Positions 1 through 8,003 of a DNA stretch of 26,063 nt are shown here, piece after piece. The stretch is from positions 1 to 26,063 of the IMG/VR virus record IMGVR_UViG_3300033182_000211; one strand, 5' to 3'. The notes below the pieces were generated by a model. The model was not told where the DNA came from, did not search any database, and was given only the letters and a program-made list of their open reading frames with translations. Position 1 is the first letter of the stretch; the number at the start of each line of letters is the position of its first letter. The DNA comes from a virus. Both the position numbers and the translations under genes were made by a program.

Positions 1-396
1 AATCTCAAACAACTTGTTACCACGAGGCCAGAATACCAAGTCACCTTCATTCGGTCTACTTGATTCTACAATGTTGTTGTCAACAGAAACAAACTGTTCC
101 CATCTTCTTCTTGCAACAGTAAAGGTTGCATCGTCTTGGATGTCTAATCCAAACTTAGACATGAGTTCTTTTTCACCCTCATATCCATCAATGTTGTCCA
201 TATACATTTCAATCAGATATGCGTCTTCAAAAGACGAACCGATATCCTCACCGAAGACATTATCTGTTCCGACTAACTTACGAGGAATGTAGTAGCAGTC
301 TTGGCCATATATACGAAGTTGCTCAATTATCAAATCTTCGTATAAGTGCTGCTCTGGTCTAGTTCCTGTATCAAAGTAAACATTCGTAGGACACAT
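1..396 (-). CDS. 14: Neck protein gp14-like, C-terminus cut off by window edge
   Basis: The frame opens at an ATG at 396 and stays open for 132 codons to the window edge, so only the N-terminal half or less is present (T4 gp14 is about 256 residues). In T4, gp14 forms the neck with gp13 and joins the DNA-filled head to the tail. The N-terminus has the T-G-T-R-P-E-Q-x-L-Y-E-D pattern, followed by I-E-Q-L-R-I-Y-G-Q-D and Y-Y-I-P-R, which I recognise from gp14 of marine T4-like phages. A late R-R-R-W-E segment precedes a G-D-L-V-F-W strand. An AGGA Shine-Dalgarno sequence sits seven bases before the ATG, overlapping the end of gp13. The position directly after gp13 matches T4 order. Identification is from remembered family motifs and synteny. 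Confidence 0.8.
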   Translation of the reverse strand, partial: MCPTNVYFDTGTRPEQHLYEDLIIEQLRIYGQDCYYIPRKLVGTDNVFGEDIGSSFEDAYLIEMYMDNIDGYEGEKELMSKFGLDIQDDATFTVARRRWEQFVSVDNNIVESSRPNEGDLVFWPRGNKLFEI

Positions 397-400
397 TCTA

Positions 401-1216
401 TTATCCTATCATATGAACAGGGGGTAACTCATAAGCTAATTGAATTTGTTCTTCCAATCTTTGGATTTCTTCATTCGCTTGAGTGTAAATCTGTTCACCG
501 TTGAGTGCAACACCACCTAACATTTGAACTCCTTGGAACTTACTCAAGTTCGCACCCCAATTTCGTTTAATTAGTTGTGTAGCGTATCTTTTAAGAAAGA
601 TATCATCCCACACATCTGTGTAGGTAGCAGGGTCTAGTTTACGATAACATTCAATAATCAACCAATCATTCTCAACATAGTCTGTTTGGAAGTCTGCATC
701 CAAATAGAGTCTGTTTTGGTGTTGGTTGTGACGAATAGGTGTCTCACCAACAAGAATGTGGTCTAGAAAGTCCAAGTGTTGCATAGTCATTTCGTAATGA
801 ATGACTGAGGTTGAACTGAAATCGTATAAGTCGTTTAGTCTTAACTGATAACGAACATCAAACATATTCAATGCTTGTTTGTCAGTTAGAGGGAATACTT
901 GAACAATAGACATCACTGAACTAGGAACTGGAATCCAGTTCTTCTGTTCATACCATGTTGCAGTTGTTGAACCGTCAACATCGGTTGCAGTCTCACCAGA
1001 GTTGTTACCTCTCGCACGAGAGATGTCATCAGAGGTTAGTCTGTATTTCATGAATACTTTTTCAATACCATCATAATGATACTGAGAGAAGTATTGTAGT
1101 GCTTCGTCTATTCTATCTTCTACTTGGTCTGGGTCAACATTGATTTCAATCACAGGTTTACCCAATGCTCTGAGACAGTATTCTTTGAATGTTGCTCTTG
1201 TGCTTGGAGTTGCCAT
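401..1216 (-). CDS. 13: Neck protein gp13-like
   Basis: This 271-residue protein is slightly shorter than T4 gp13 (309). gp13 is a head-completion and neck protein that works with gp14 at the portal vertex. The N-terminal stretch with Y-C-L-R-A-L-G-K-P-V-I-E-I-N-V, then D-E-A-L-Q-Y-F and H-Y-D-G, is typical of gp13 in marine T4-like phages. The middle holds a proline-containing I-P-V-P-S-S-V-M-S-I-V-Q-V-F-P segment and a D-H-I-L-V-G motif. The C-terminal part includes I-K-R-N-W-G-A-N-L-S-K-F and a helical, glutamate-rich tail. The start is supported by AGGA nine bases upstream, embedded in the last codons of the preceding gene. gp14 follows five bases downstream. No truncation or frameshift is visible. 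Confidence 0.82.
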   Translation of the reverse strand: MATPSTRATFKEYCLRALGKPVIEINVDPDQVEDRIDEALQYFSQYHYDGIEKVFMKYRLTSDDISRARGNNSGETATDVDGSTTATWYEQKNWIPVPSSVMSIVQVFPLTDKQALNMFDVRYQLRLNDLYDFSSTSVIHYEMTMQHLDFLDHILVGETPIRHNQHQNRLYLDADFQTDYVENDWLIIECYRKLDPATYTDVWDDIFLKRYATQLIKRNWGANLSKFQGVQMLGGVALNGEQIYTQANEEIQRLEEQIQLAYELPPVHMIG

Positions 1217-1222
1217 ATCTTA

Positions 1223-1438
1223 TTATCCTAATGCAATTGCAAAGGTGATACCGTTGTTCACCGCTTTTGTAGTTACTTCTGCTGAAGAATCTACATCCAA
1301 ATTAGTTCTTGCGTCTTCAGCAGTCACAGCACCTGTTCCCCCATCACTGATAGGGATAAAGTCTGCCGCAGTAAATTCAGCAAGACCAGTTACATCTGAA
1401 CCAGTGAAAGTCGCTTTTATAGGTGTCTTTGCTGCCAT
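1223..1438 (-). CDS. Small fibre-tip-like protein (71 aa) ending in AIALG
   Basis: This short protein resembles pieces of phage tail fibres. It contains L-A-E-F-T-A-A-D-F-I-P-I-S followed by a D-G-G-T-G-A-V-T-A-E-D-A-R-T-N-L element of the common fibre GGTGA-(x)-AR-NL type. It has no signal peptide or membrane segment. The C-terminus F-A-I-A-L-G nearly matches the ends of two other proteins here (genes ending at 10965 and 14637). The last codons, TTA GGA TAA, also supply the AGGA ribosome binding site for gp13 six bases downstream. A purine-rich AAGAG lies just before its own ATG. It probably belongs to the fibre and appendage set placed ahead of the neck genes. The exact role is unknown. Confidence 0.7.
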   Translation of the reverse strand: MAAKTPIKATFTGSDVTGLAEFTAADFIPISDGGTGAVTAEDARTNLDVDSSAEVTTKAVNNGITFAIALG

Positions 1439-1448
1439 CTCTTATCTC

Positions 1449-2195
1449 TTAACTCATCACCAGTGTTGTCACCGATGTGCCATCTTCTTTAGTGAAAGGG
1501 ATATACAAATTCTGAACAGCAGTTGATAGAGTTCCAGCCTCTACACTTAAATTCAAACTTGTTGATGTCCCATCTTCTTTAGTAAAAGGAATACCAGTAG
1601 GTGTTCCAATCGTAATTGTATCTGTTGTTGCATCCGTTGTAATAGTATTTAGTCCTGCTCCAACAAGTGTTAAAGTGTCGGTTGAACTGTCTGCTTGGAC
1701 AGTTGATTGTCCACTAACAGAAATGTTAGTAAATGCATTTCCAGAACCACCACTACCACCAGATTGTGTTACCCAAACATAATCACTTCCATCCCAAGAA
1801 AGAACTTGGTTTGCAGAAGCTGAAGAAGTGTTTATGTGTGTATCAATTCTTGCGTCTGTAAAGAAAAGGTTCGTTGAACCTTCTGTTAAATCATCTGTGT
1901 TTCCAGTAATTCCACTTAGTGTTGGGGGTGTGTATGTAAATTGACCAGTTGAGTTATTATAACTCAAGTCCCCATCACCAGAAGCAGTTCCCTCTGCACC
2001 AACACTAATATCTGTTAATGCAATACCACCACCAGAACCAGTTGAATTGTTAGCAATAGTAACAATTCCAGAACTGGAACGCATATAGATTTTTTGGTCG
2101 GCAGTGTTTACTGCAACCTCACCTACTGCTAAATCTGATGTGGAAGGAACCGAAGAGGCCGTCTCCGACCTCTTTAGTTTAATTACTGAAGACAT
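1449..2195 (-). CDS. Tail fibre-like structural protein (248 aa)
   Basis: This low-complexity protein is rich in Ser, Thr, Gly and Asp and looks like a beta-structured phage fibre. The N-terminus (I-K-L-K-R-S-E-T ... L-A-V-G-E-V-A-V-N ... K-I-Y) is the common fibre opening that the 726-residue protein just upstream also has. The middle holds G-S-T-N-L-F-F-T-D-A-R-I-D-T-H-I and an S-G-G-S-G-G-S-G-N linker. The C-terminal quarter contains the direct repeat I-P-F-T-K-E-D-G-T-S twice, the second copy close to the end. Its ATG shares one base with the stop of the preceding gene (TAATG), so translational coupling is likely. It is probably a short tail fibre or whisker component; no enzymatic motif is visible. 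Confidence 0.75.
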   Translation of the reverse strand: MSSVIKLKRSETASSVPSTSDLAVGEVAVNTADQKIYMRSSSGIVTIANNSTGSGGGIALTDISVGAEGTASGDGDLSYNNSTGQFTYTPPTLSGITGNTDDLTEGSTNLFFTDARIDTHINTSSASANQVLSWDGSDYVWVTQSGGSGGSGNAFTNISVSGQSTVQADSSTDTLTLVGAGLNTITTDATTDTITIGTPTGIPFTKEDGTSTSLNLSVEAGTLSTAVQNLYIPFTKEDGTSVTTLVMS

Positions 2196-4375
2196 TAGTA
2201 ACTGCCACCATCCAATTGGGCAAGAGTAACAACACCAGCAGTAACATCAAAGTTATCTGCATGGAATGATGCAACACCTTTATTAGAGTTAGTAGCAAGT
2301 TCTGCATCAATCTGGAAAGTTCCATTTGCATCATCGTATGTGAAGTCAATACCTTCACCGGCAACGAACAATGCATTGATACGGTCATCTACTCTTTCAT
2401 CTGTGTAGTAAAGGTTTGTTCCTTCACCAATGTCGGTTGTAGTAAATGTGTGTGAACCACCCAACGAAATTGATTGAGAGTTGATTGTGATAGAACTATT
2501 GGTTAGTTTTGCATTTGCAATTGAACCAGCAAGCATCGCATTGGTAATACCAAGTGCTTTAACTTGTAGAGAATCATTTGCAATCTCAATAGAACTGTCA
2601 TCAACATTAACATCTAGTGTGTTACCAGTTTTTGACAATGCATCACCAGCACTGATTTGTCCAGCACCAGAGAATTGGTCAAAGGTAATGTTGTCTGTTC
2701 CAAGAGTTGGAGTTCCGTTGTGAGTTGCAACATAACCGTTGTCTGCGTTGTTAGTTCCTTCTTCAACGAAAGTAAATGCGCCACCAGTGATTTCAGAAGC
2801 TTCGTTTGCATCTGGAGTTCTAGTAAGAACGAAAGCAGATGAACCAGAACCAACTGTGGTTACTTTATAGAAACCGTTTTCGGTTGCATCAGTCTGGTCT
2901 TTAACAAGAACTCTGTCGTTTGCAGATAGTGTAACACCATCAATTGAGATTGCACCGTTAGAAGATGCAGTCAATGTTCCATTAGAGTTATTGTAAGTTG
3001 CAGAAAGGTTTGCAGTAGTCGCTACACGAACAGATGCTTTAACATCAAGTCCGTTTGCAACTTGGTCAACATATGCTTTGTTTACAAGTGACTGTGATTG
3101 GAATCCAGCACGACCTTCATAACCAGAAGGAACGATTACTGTTCCAGTTCCGTTTGGAGAAAGTTCCAAGTCACCATTAGAGTTTGTTGTTGAAACAACA
3201 TTACCGTCAAGTGTAATGTTATCAACATCAACCGAAGTCAAACCATTCAAGTCAGTCTGAGTTCCACCAAGTGAAACAGAGTCAGAACCGATTGTGATTG
3301 AAGAGTTTGAAAGTTTTGAGTTATCAATAGAACCAGCAAGTTGTGCATTTGATACACCAAGCGCTTTGATTGTTACTGCACCAGAAGATACTGCGAAGTC
3401 ATTTGAACTAAATGATGCAACACCTTTGTTTGTGTCAGTTGCAAGTTCAGCTGCAATTGTTACTGTATCACCAGAGATAGAAGTATCAATACCTTCACCA
3501 CCAACAAGTGCAAGTGTATCGTTTGCAAGTGCAACACCATCACCAGAACCACTATCTGCACTAACAGAAAGTGTGGTTGAGATTGATGCAGTTCCAGCTG
3601 CAGTCAAACGACCTTGTGCATCAACAGTAAAGGTTGGGATTGCAGTCGATGAACCATAAGAACCGGCAGTAACCGCTGTGTTATCCAAGTCTACTGATAG
3701 AGAACCATTTGCATCATCATAGGTTGCAGTTAGTCCAGTTCCACCAGTAATCAATCCACCAGCGATGTCTTCAACTCTTTCTGCATTTAGAGTAACCGCA
3801 CCACTGGTTACAGTAAAGTCAGTAGAATCAAAAGATGCAACACCTTTATTAGATGCAGTCGCATCCTCAGCTGAGATTAGGGTTGTTCCCGCTGCGTCAT
3901 CATATGAGATGTCGATACCTTCACCTTCTTGCAACTGTCCACCAGTTGCATCTTGAATGTATTCAAGAAGTGAAGTAGATGCATCAACATACATGTTAGA
4001 CACAACAGACTTACCAGTTCCGTTTGGAGTGATGTTAATATCACCGTTGGTGTCTGTTGAAATAATAGTATTACCATTCAAGTCGAGGTTGTCAACTTTG
4101 AGGTTATCTAATTTCTTGTTAGAGTCTGCAATCAGAGCAGTAGATGATGTTAGAACACCATGTGTGTGGTCAAGTAAGTCAGTATAATACTTACCACCGA
4201 CCTTTAGTGGGGTGTTTGTGTTGGTGGTTGGGTCACCAATATAAAGACGACCACCGTTACCACCAGCATCTGTATCTGTTGCAGAGGTGTCATAAAGATA
4301 TGCTAATTCACCTTGCTCCAGAGTAGATGGTAGGTTGGCAGTTGTGGTGCGTTTGATTTGTAAAATAGTTGCCAT
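2195..4375 (-). CDS. Large tail fibre protein with triplicated motif (726 aa)
   Basis: This long beta-rich fibre protein opens with I-L-Q-I-K-R-T-T-T-A-N-L-P and L-E-Q-G-E-L-A-Y, a fibre N-terminus seen in many phages. The motif N-K-G-V-A-S-F-x4-F-x-V-x2-G-x-V-T occurs three times, near residues 175, 315 and 700, so the shaft is internally repetitive. Residues about 445-570 hold a widespread tail-fibre domain with V-K-A-S-V-R-V-A-T-T-A-N, I-D-G-V-T-L-S-A-N-D-R-V-L-V-K-D-Q-T, E-N-G-F-Y and T-F-V-E-E-G-T. Just before it, V-N-K-A-Y-V-D-Q is a classic fibre turn. G-T-N-L-Y-Y-T-D-E-R-V-D-D-R-I near the C-terminus is shared with the next gene. It probably forms a trimeric fibre shaft. There is no S74 chaperone domain at its end. 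Confidence 0.78.
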   Translation of the reverse strand: MATILQIKRTTTANLPSTLEQGELAYLYDTSATDTDAGGNGGRLYIGDPTTNTNTPLKVGGKYYTDLLDHTHGVLTSSTALIADSNKKLDNLKVDNLDLNGNTIISTDTNGDINITPNGTGKSVVSNMYVDASTSLLEYIQDATGGQLQEGEGIDISYDDAAGTTLISAEDATASNKGVASFDSTDFTVTSGAVTLNAERVEDIAGGLITGGTGLTATYDDANGSLSVDLDNTAVTAGSYGSSTAIPTFTVDAQGRLTAAGTASISTTLSVSADSGSGDGVALANDTLALVGGEGIDTSISGDTVTIAAELATDTNKGVASFSSNDFAVSSGAVTIKALGVSNAQLAGSIDNSKLSNSSITIGSDSVSLGGTQTDLNGLTSVDVDNITLDGNVVSTTNSNGDLELSPNGTGTVIVPSGYEGRAGFQSQSLVNKAYVDQVANGLDVKASVRVATTANLSATYNNSNGTLTASSNGAISIDGVTLSANDRVLVKDQTDATENGFYKVTTVGSGSSAFVLTRTPDANEASEITGGAFTFVEEGTNNADNGYVATHNGTPTLGTDNITFDQFSGAGQISAGDALSKTGNTLDVNVDDSSIEIANDSLQVKALGITNAMLAGSIANAKLTNSSITINSQSISLGGSHTFTTTDIGEGTNLYYTDERVDDRINALFVAGEGIDFTYDDANGTFQIDAELATNSNKGVASFHADNFDVTAGVVTLAQLDGGSY

Positions 4376-4398
4376 TTTTTTCTACCTTATTGTTTCCG

Positions 4399-4671
4399 TT
4401 AAAATACGCTTCCGCTTAGTCGAATCTCACCTGTTTCGGTTTCAATTCTGTTTGTGATTACGAACTTCTCAGTCACACCATCATACTGAATCAATGCACC
4501 GTCTTGGACAGAGGATGCATCTACATCTGCGAGTTCTGTTAGTTTTCCACCAGTCGCACCAGAGTCACCTTTAGGGCCTGGGACTGTAACACGAGTTACT
4601 TGAGGTTGTTGTCCTTCCGAGACTGAACCAGTAACACCCTTAGTCTTATTTAATGTAGCAGATATTGCCAT
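4399..4671 (-). CDS. Small collagen-like structural protein (90 aa)
   Basis: This 90-residue protein has a central V-P-G-P-K-G-D-S-G-A-T-G-G segment, a very short collagen-like G-x-y stretch, followed by L-T-E-L-A-D-V-D and L-I-Q-Y-D-G. It ends E-I-R-L-S-G-S-V-F. The collagen-like stretch followed by a Y-D-G-x-x-E-K-F-V-I element is common in small phage appendage proteins. Its ATG follows the stop of the preceding gene directly (TAA then ATG), and its AGGAGC ribosome binding site lies inside the last codons of that gene. It is likely a minor fibre or whisker part co-expressed with the 113-residue protein. Function beyond that is unknown. Confidence 0.72.
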   Translation of the reverse strand: MAISATLNKTKGVTGSVSEGQQPQVTRVTVPGPKGDSGATGGKLTELADVDASSVQDGALIQYDGVTEKFVITNRIETETGEIRLSGSVF

Positions 4672-5013
4672 TTAAGAGCTCCTTGATACACTTGGATTGA
4701 CAGTTGCAATCCCTTCAACAACTCTAGTCTTAACACCGAGTGCATCAGTGATAAGTAAGTCGTAGACATAACGACCAGAATCAAGAGCAGAGGTTTGCGT
4801 GTCGGTTAGGGAAATTGTGATTTTGCCTGTGGTTCTATCGGCATCAAAGGTTGCAGTAAAAGCAGTCGCAGTAGTAGACTCGTAGGTTTTACGAATCTGT
4901 GCAAGTGCTGTATAACTTGTCAAATCAAGTGCTGAACCGTCACTATCTGAAATAGTTACAGTTGTGCTAAAATCAGCACCTTGGTCAATAAAAATATTTG
5001 AAATCGTTGCCAT
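4672..5013 (-). CDS. Small beta-domain virion protein (113 aa)
   Basis: The sequence reads as one Ig-like or BppU-like beta domain: I-D-Q-G-A-D-F-S-T-T-V-T-I at the start, L-D-L-T-S-Y-T-A-x-A-Q-I-R-K-T-Y in the middle, then A-L-D-S-G-R-Y-V-Y-D-L and V-V-E-G-I-A-T-V-N-P at the end. I recognise this pattern from small structural proteins of many phages, including marine T4-like ones, where it may act as an upper-baseplate or fibre adaptor. It is the first gene after the terminator at 5066-5093 and the consensus late promoter at 5038-5045, so it begins a new transcription unit that probably runs through gp13 and gp14. The start is chosen from the GGAG upstream and the family's usual M-A-x-I opening. 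Confidence 0.72.
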   Translation of the reverse strand: MATISNIFIDQGADFSTTVTISDSDGSALDLTSYTALAQIRKTYESTTATAFTATFDADRTTGKITISLTDTQTSALDSGRYVYDLLITDALGVKTRVVEGIATVNPSVSRSS

Positions 5014-5037
5014 CTAACATAATCTCCATTCTCCTTC

Positions 5038-5045
5038 TATTTATA
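5038..5045 (-). promoter_or_regulatory. T4-type late promoter octamer TATAAATA
   Basis: The minus strand reads TATAAATA, an exact match to the T4 late promoter consensus. It lies 25 bases before the ATG of the 113-residue gene and just past the terminator at 5066-5093. It should drive the unit ending with gp13 and gp14. Late promoters of this class lack a -35 box, so the octamer is the whole signal. Confidence 0.72.
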
Positions 5046-5065
5046 AGGATTGTGATTGTTAGATG

Positions 5066-5093
5066 AAAAGAAAACCTCTCCGAAGAGAGGTTT
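5066..5093 (-). terminator. Rho-independent terminator with UUCG loop
   Basis: On the minus strand a perfect 9-bp stem, AAACCTCTC paired with GAGAGGTTT, encloses a TTCG tetraloop and is followed by TCTTTTC. It sits seven bases past the stop of the 115-residue gene and just before a late promoter. The tetraloop and U-rich tail are typical of phage intrinsic terminators. It probably ends the transcript carrying the second glycine-rich fibre cassette. Confidence 0.82.
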
Positions 5094-5099
5094 AGAATT

Positions 5100-5447
5100 T
5101 TATTCGGTTACTGCGTCCCAAGACTGAGTTTCTTCATTCCAAGTATACTTACCATCGCCAGGATGTTCAACTGGAGATTCCCAAGTGCAAGTCTCTTCAT
5201 CTAGAGTCCAACTAGGGTATGGCTGTGGTTCATAGAATGCGTCTCTAGTTACATCATAGACATAACCTAGTCCAGCGAAATTCTTTCTTAGTGGTGTTCC
5301 ACCATCTGAGTGGACACCACCCTGTGTATTGTATGAAGTTTGAATCCACTTGCCTGGAGTTGTATCAACAAAACTATCGAAAAACTCTGGTTCTGCAACA
5401 ATAACATCAATAACCTTACCATCCAGAACTTTTGCAAAATGTGCCAT
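5100..5447 (-). CDS. Small conserved phage protein, AKVLDGKV family (115 aa)
   Basis: The protein begins M-A-H-F-A-K-V-L-D-G-K-V-I-D-V-I-V-A and ends Y-T-W-N-E-E-T-Q-S-W-D-A-V-T-E. Between these are F-A-G-L-G-Y-V-Y-D and a P-Q-P-Y-P-S-W-T-L-D-E-E-T segment with regularly spaced tryptophans. Small proteins of this type are frequent beside fibre genes in marine phages; the function is not known to me. A clear paralogue lies at 11633-11953, and both follow a glycine-rich fibre gene directly. That pairing suggests a fibre-associated role such as assembly factor or tip subunit. A strong AAGGAG ribosome binding site begins at the stop codon of the preceding gene. The terminator at 5066-5093 follows. 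Confidence 0.75.
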   Translation of the reverse strand: MAHFAKVLDGKVIDVIVAEPEFFDSFVDTTPGKWIQTSYNTQGGVHSDGGTPLRKNFAGLGYVYDVTRDAFYEPQPYPSWTLDEETCTWESPVEHPGDGKYTWNEETQSWDAVTE

Positions 5448-5459
5448 TATATTTTCTCC

Positions 5460-6977
5460 TTATAGACCACTAACATCATATCTAATAATGACAATACCAG
5501 AACCACCGTTACCAGCGACACCACCACTTGTGCAAGCGGGGTTATAACCAGAACCGCCACCGCCGGCGCCAGTGTTTGCACTGCCGTTACCAGCTGCGGT
5601 GCAACCATCACCACCAGCACCGCCACCACCAGAACCACCACTACCAGCGGGATATGAACCAGAAGTTGTAGTGGAACCGCCGCCACCACCACCGGCATAA
5701 GTCACCGAAGAACCACTTATAGAACTAGAAGTTCCACCACCACCATTACCACCAGATGCTGCTGTTCCGTTACTACCAGCAGCACCGGCACCACCGCCTC
5801 CGCCTCCGCCCTCAGCACCAGAACCAGCACCAAGTCCATCGCCTCCGTCATTACCTTGTCCAGAAGTTCCAGAACCACCAGTGGATGAACCACTACCAGT
5901 TCCTTTACCACCACCACCAGAACCACCAGAACCAGCACTGGCGGCATCACGGCTGTTACCACCACCACCACCAATTGCAGTTAGTCCGAGGGCAGATGAA
6001 TTAACTCCATTGGTTCCTTTAACACTAGAACTGGATGCCGCCGCACCACCAGCACCTACTGTAATTGTATAGGTTTGGGCAGATATTGATGTAGAACCTG
6101 TCAACATACCACCGGCACCGCCGCCACCGCCGTGTAAGCGACCACCACCAGCACCACCACCGACAATTAGGTATTCTGCGGTTGCACTAAATCCTGTTGG
6201 AACCACAAGAGTTGAAGAACTTGTAAATGTATGAATTCTATAGTTACCAGAAGTTGTTAGTGTTCCACCAGATGGAAGTCCGATTGCCGTTTTATTTACA
6301 CCATCAGAACTCATTCCATCTGAGTTTGTAACTTTAATTGTTACTACATTCCCACCAGTAACACTATTATAAACTGCACTAGGAACTGAAACTGTTGCAG
6401 CAGTATCAGAAGTAGGAGTTACTGTAACATCTTCATCAATACCATCAGATGCTTGAGTAAAATTGACTACTAGATTTGCAGTAAGGAAACCAGAACCAGC
6501 AAGGGTTAATGTGGTTGAAAGACCAGCAATGATATTACCAGTAACAGAATCTAAAGTTGCGACTTGGGCAGCAATCTTATACCAATCTGTTCCATCTGAA
6601 TACATTACAACACCTTCATCAGTGTTGTATCTAATTGCACCAGTATAAGATGCAGCAGCAGGTTCTTGAGCAGTTGTTCCTTGAGGAAGTGTCAATGCAT
6701 CAGTGTTGCCAGAGAGGTCAATAGTATTACCGTTACCATCTAAGTTCCCACCGAGTTGTGGAGTCGTATCGTCCACCAAGTCAGCAGTTGCAACACTCAT
6801 TGTTCCGTCACCGTCTGCTTTAATGAAACCAGACGATGTTCCAGTGAGTCCACTCATCTTTGAAGTGTTGACTGCTTCAGATGCTAAGTCAACTGCAACG
6901 ATTGTCCCATCGTCTAGGCGGTCAGAGTTAATCGCACCATCGTTAATCGCACTACCTTTAATTTTTGAAATTGGCAT
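5460..6977 (-). CDS. Glycine-rich tail fibre/adhesin (505 aa), copy 2
   Basis: There are three parts. Residues 1-135 form a fibre N-terminus with D-G-A-I-N-S-D-R-L and R-Y-N-T-D-E-G-V-V-M-Y-S-D-G-T-D-W. Residues about 139-216 look like a TIG/IPT-type Ig domain (L-T-L-A-G-S-G-F ... V-T-I-K-V-T-N-S-D-G-M-S-S). From about residue 269 a glycine-rich domain starts at E-Y-L-I-V-G-G-G and runs to G-S-G-I-V-I-I-R-Y near the end. Glycine-rich domains of this kind occur in phage adhesins, where polyglycine-II helix bundles display variable loops that contact the host. That supports a receptor-binding role, which remains inference. The 482-residue protein at 11964-13412 is a paralogue, with identical DNA tracts of 39 and 33 bases. 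A late-promoter octamer precedes it. Confidence 0.8.
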   Translation of the reverse strand: MPISKIKGSAINDGAINSDRLDDGTIVAVDLASEAVNTSKMSGLTGTSSGFIKADGDGTMSVATADLVDDTTPQLGGNLDGNGNTIDLSGNTDALTLPQGTTAQEPAAASYTGAIRYNTDEGVVMYSDGTDWYKIAAQVATLDSVTGNIIAGLSTTLTLAGSGFLTANLVVNFTQASDGIDEDVTVTPTSDTAATVSVPSAVYNSVTGGNVVTIKVTNSDGMSSDGVNKTAIGLPSGGTLTTSGNYRIHTFTSSSTLVVPTGFSATAEYLIVGGGAGGGRLHGGGGGAGGMLTGSTSISAQTYTITVGAGGAAASSSSVKGTNGVNSSALGLTAIGGGGGNSRDAASAGSGGSGGGGKGTGSGSSTGGSGTSGQGNDGGDGLGAGSGAEGGGGGGGAGAAGSNGTAASGGNGGGGTSSSISGSSVTYAGGGGGGSTTTSGSYPAGSGGSGGGGAGGDGCTAAGNGSANTGAGGGGSGYNPACTSGGVAGNGGSGIVIIRYDVSGL

Positions 6978-7004
6978 CTAAGTTTTCCTGTCCGTTTATT
7001 TCTT

Positions 7005-7012
7005 TATTTATT
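7005..7012 (-). promoter_or_regulatory. Late-promoter-like octamer AATAAATA
   Basis: The minus strand reads GAATAAATAAAG, differing from the T4 late consensus only at the first base, a position that I recall as variable in marine T4-like phages. It is 28 bases upstream of the glycine-rich fibre start at 6977. The TAA inside it is the stop codon of the preceding S74 fibre gene. Confidence 0.55.
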
Positions 7013-8003
7013 CTGCACTTTCTAATGTTTCAATTCTAGTTCTCAAATCTTCAATTATGACTTGTTGTTCTTTAATTGCGTTAGTTAATAGTGCAACCAA
7101 TGAACCGTAGTTAATTGCATATGCAGATGCCCAACCATTTTCATTTGGAGTATCTGCATCTCCATCATCATACTTAACTGCACTAGGAATAACATCTAAA
7201 ACATCTTGTGCAATAAAACCATAAGATTTACCACTATGTGTCAACCCTTCCTCAATATCACCATCTCTGTTAATCGTATTATAGATTTTACCATCAAGTG
7301 CGTTGACAGTATCCAATGCAGAAGTAATAGATTCTATATTTGTCTTCCTACGATTATCTGAACCACTGTAGTATGAACCATCAATCCTTAGAGAAGTAGA
7401 AATATCACCACCAGAAGAGCCGGGCGCACCGTGAATACGAAACTCAGTTTGAGGGCCATGGTCAGTTGTATTATGGACTGTTATAGTAGGGTAATCATCC
7501 CATGAACGGTCGTATGTGGAATGTTGAGATAACAAGTGCATTTCATGAGACCAAAATGGATTTCCAGTTCCATTATTAAAAGAACCACTAGGCCGCCCGT
7601 CTACCCATATATCAGCATATGTTGCAGCATCAGCAGCATATAATCTGAAATCGCCACCACCATCAATTTGTAGTGCAGTATCTCCACCTTGGTTTTGAAT
7701 TGCAACTCTTCCACCACCAATGTTAATTGCAGTGGTATCATTTTGTTTGATGTTCACATAATGATTAGTAATTGAACCAAAATTTACTGTATCAGTGCTG
7801 TTATCAGCACTCATATAACCTTTTACTGTGTCGCCATTTGTATTTACAAATACACCAGCATTATTACCAGAATCAGCATCAATCTGAATACCATTATTAC
7901 CAGTGTAATCAAATGTATCTGTATTAACAGTTACAGTTTCACTATCAGACAATGAAAAGTCTGTATCTAAAATACTTCTATCATTTATTTTAACTAATGC
8001 CAT
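7008..8003 (-). CDS. Tail fibre with C-terminal self-cleaving chaperone domain (peptidase_S74)
   Basis: The C-terminal 115 residues match the intramolecular chaperone (S74) family: S-D-N-R-R-K-T-N-I, then A-L-D-T-V-N-A-L-D-G-K-I-Y, Y-G-F-I-A-Q-D-V-L-D-V-I-P, Y-G-S-L-V-A-L-L-T-N-A-I-K-E-Q, and a terminal coiled coil R-T-R-I-E-T-L-E. In this family the domain trimerises, guides folding of the fibre, then cuts itself off at the conserved Ser-Asp, here Ser215-Asp216. The rest is a beta-rich fibre with R-L-Y-A-A-D-A and W-S-H-E-M-H segments that may form the mature tip. I place the start at the ATG at 8003, which shares a base with the upstream stop (TAATG) and has GGAG eight bases before it. A TTG at 8021 would add six residues but lies inside the previous gene. 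Confidence 0.85.
   Translation of the reverse strand: MALVKINDRSILDTDFSLSDSETVTVNTDTFDYTGNNGIQIDADSGNNAGVFVNTNGDTVKGYMSADNSTDTVNFGSITNHYVNIKQNDTTAINIGGGRVAIQNQGGDTALQIDGGGDFRLYAADAATYADIWVDGRPSGSFNNGTGNPFWSHEMHLLSQHSTYDRSWDDYPTITVHNTTDHGPQTEFRIHGAPGSSGGDISTSLRIDGSYYSGSDNRRKTNIESITSALDTVNALDGKIYNTINRDGDIEEGLTHSGKSYGFIAQDVLDVIPSAVKYDDGDADTPNENGWASAYAINYGSLVALLTNAIKEQQVIIEDLRTRIETLESAE

Noticed and set aside
5447-5974. Very hydrophobic Val/Leu-rich minus-strand frames that look like membrane proteins
   Set aside because: They are shadows of the glycine-rich fibre: GGT/GGC-rich codons read in another frame give Val and Leu runs. They lie wholly inside the 505-residue gene.
5460-6180. Dense short repeats resembling a CRISPR or satellite array
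   Set aside because: The repeats are irregular in length and spacing and follow glycine codons in an intact coding frame. The same holds for 12000-12760.
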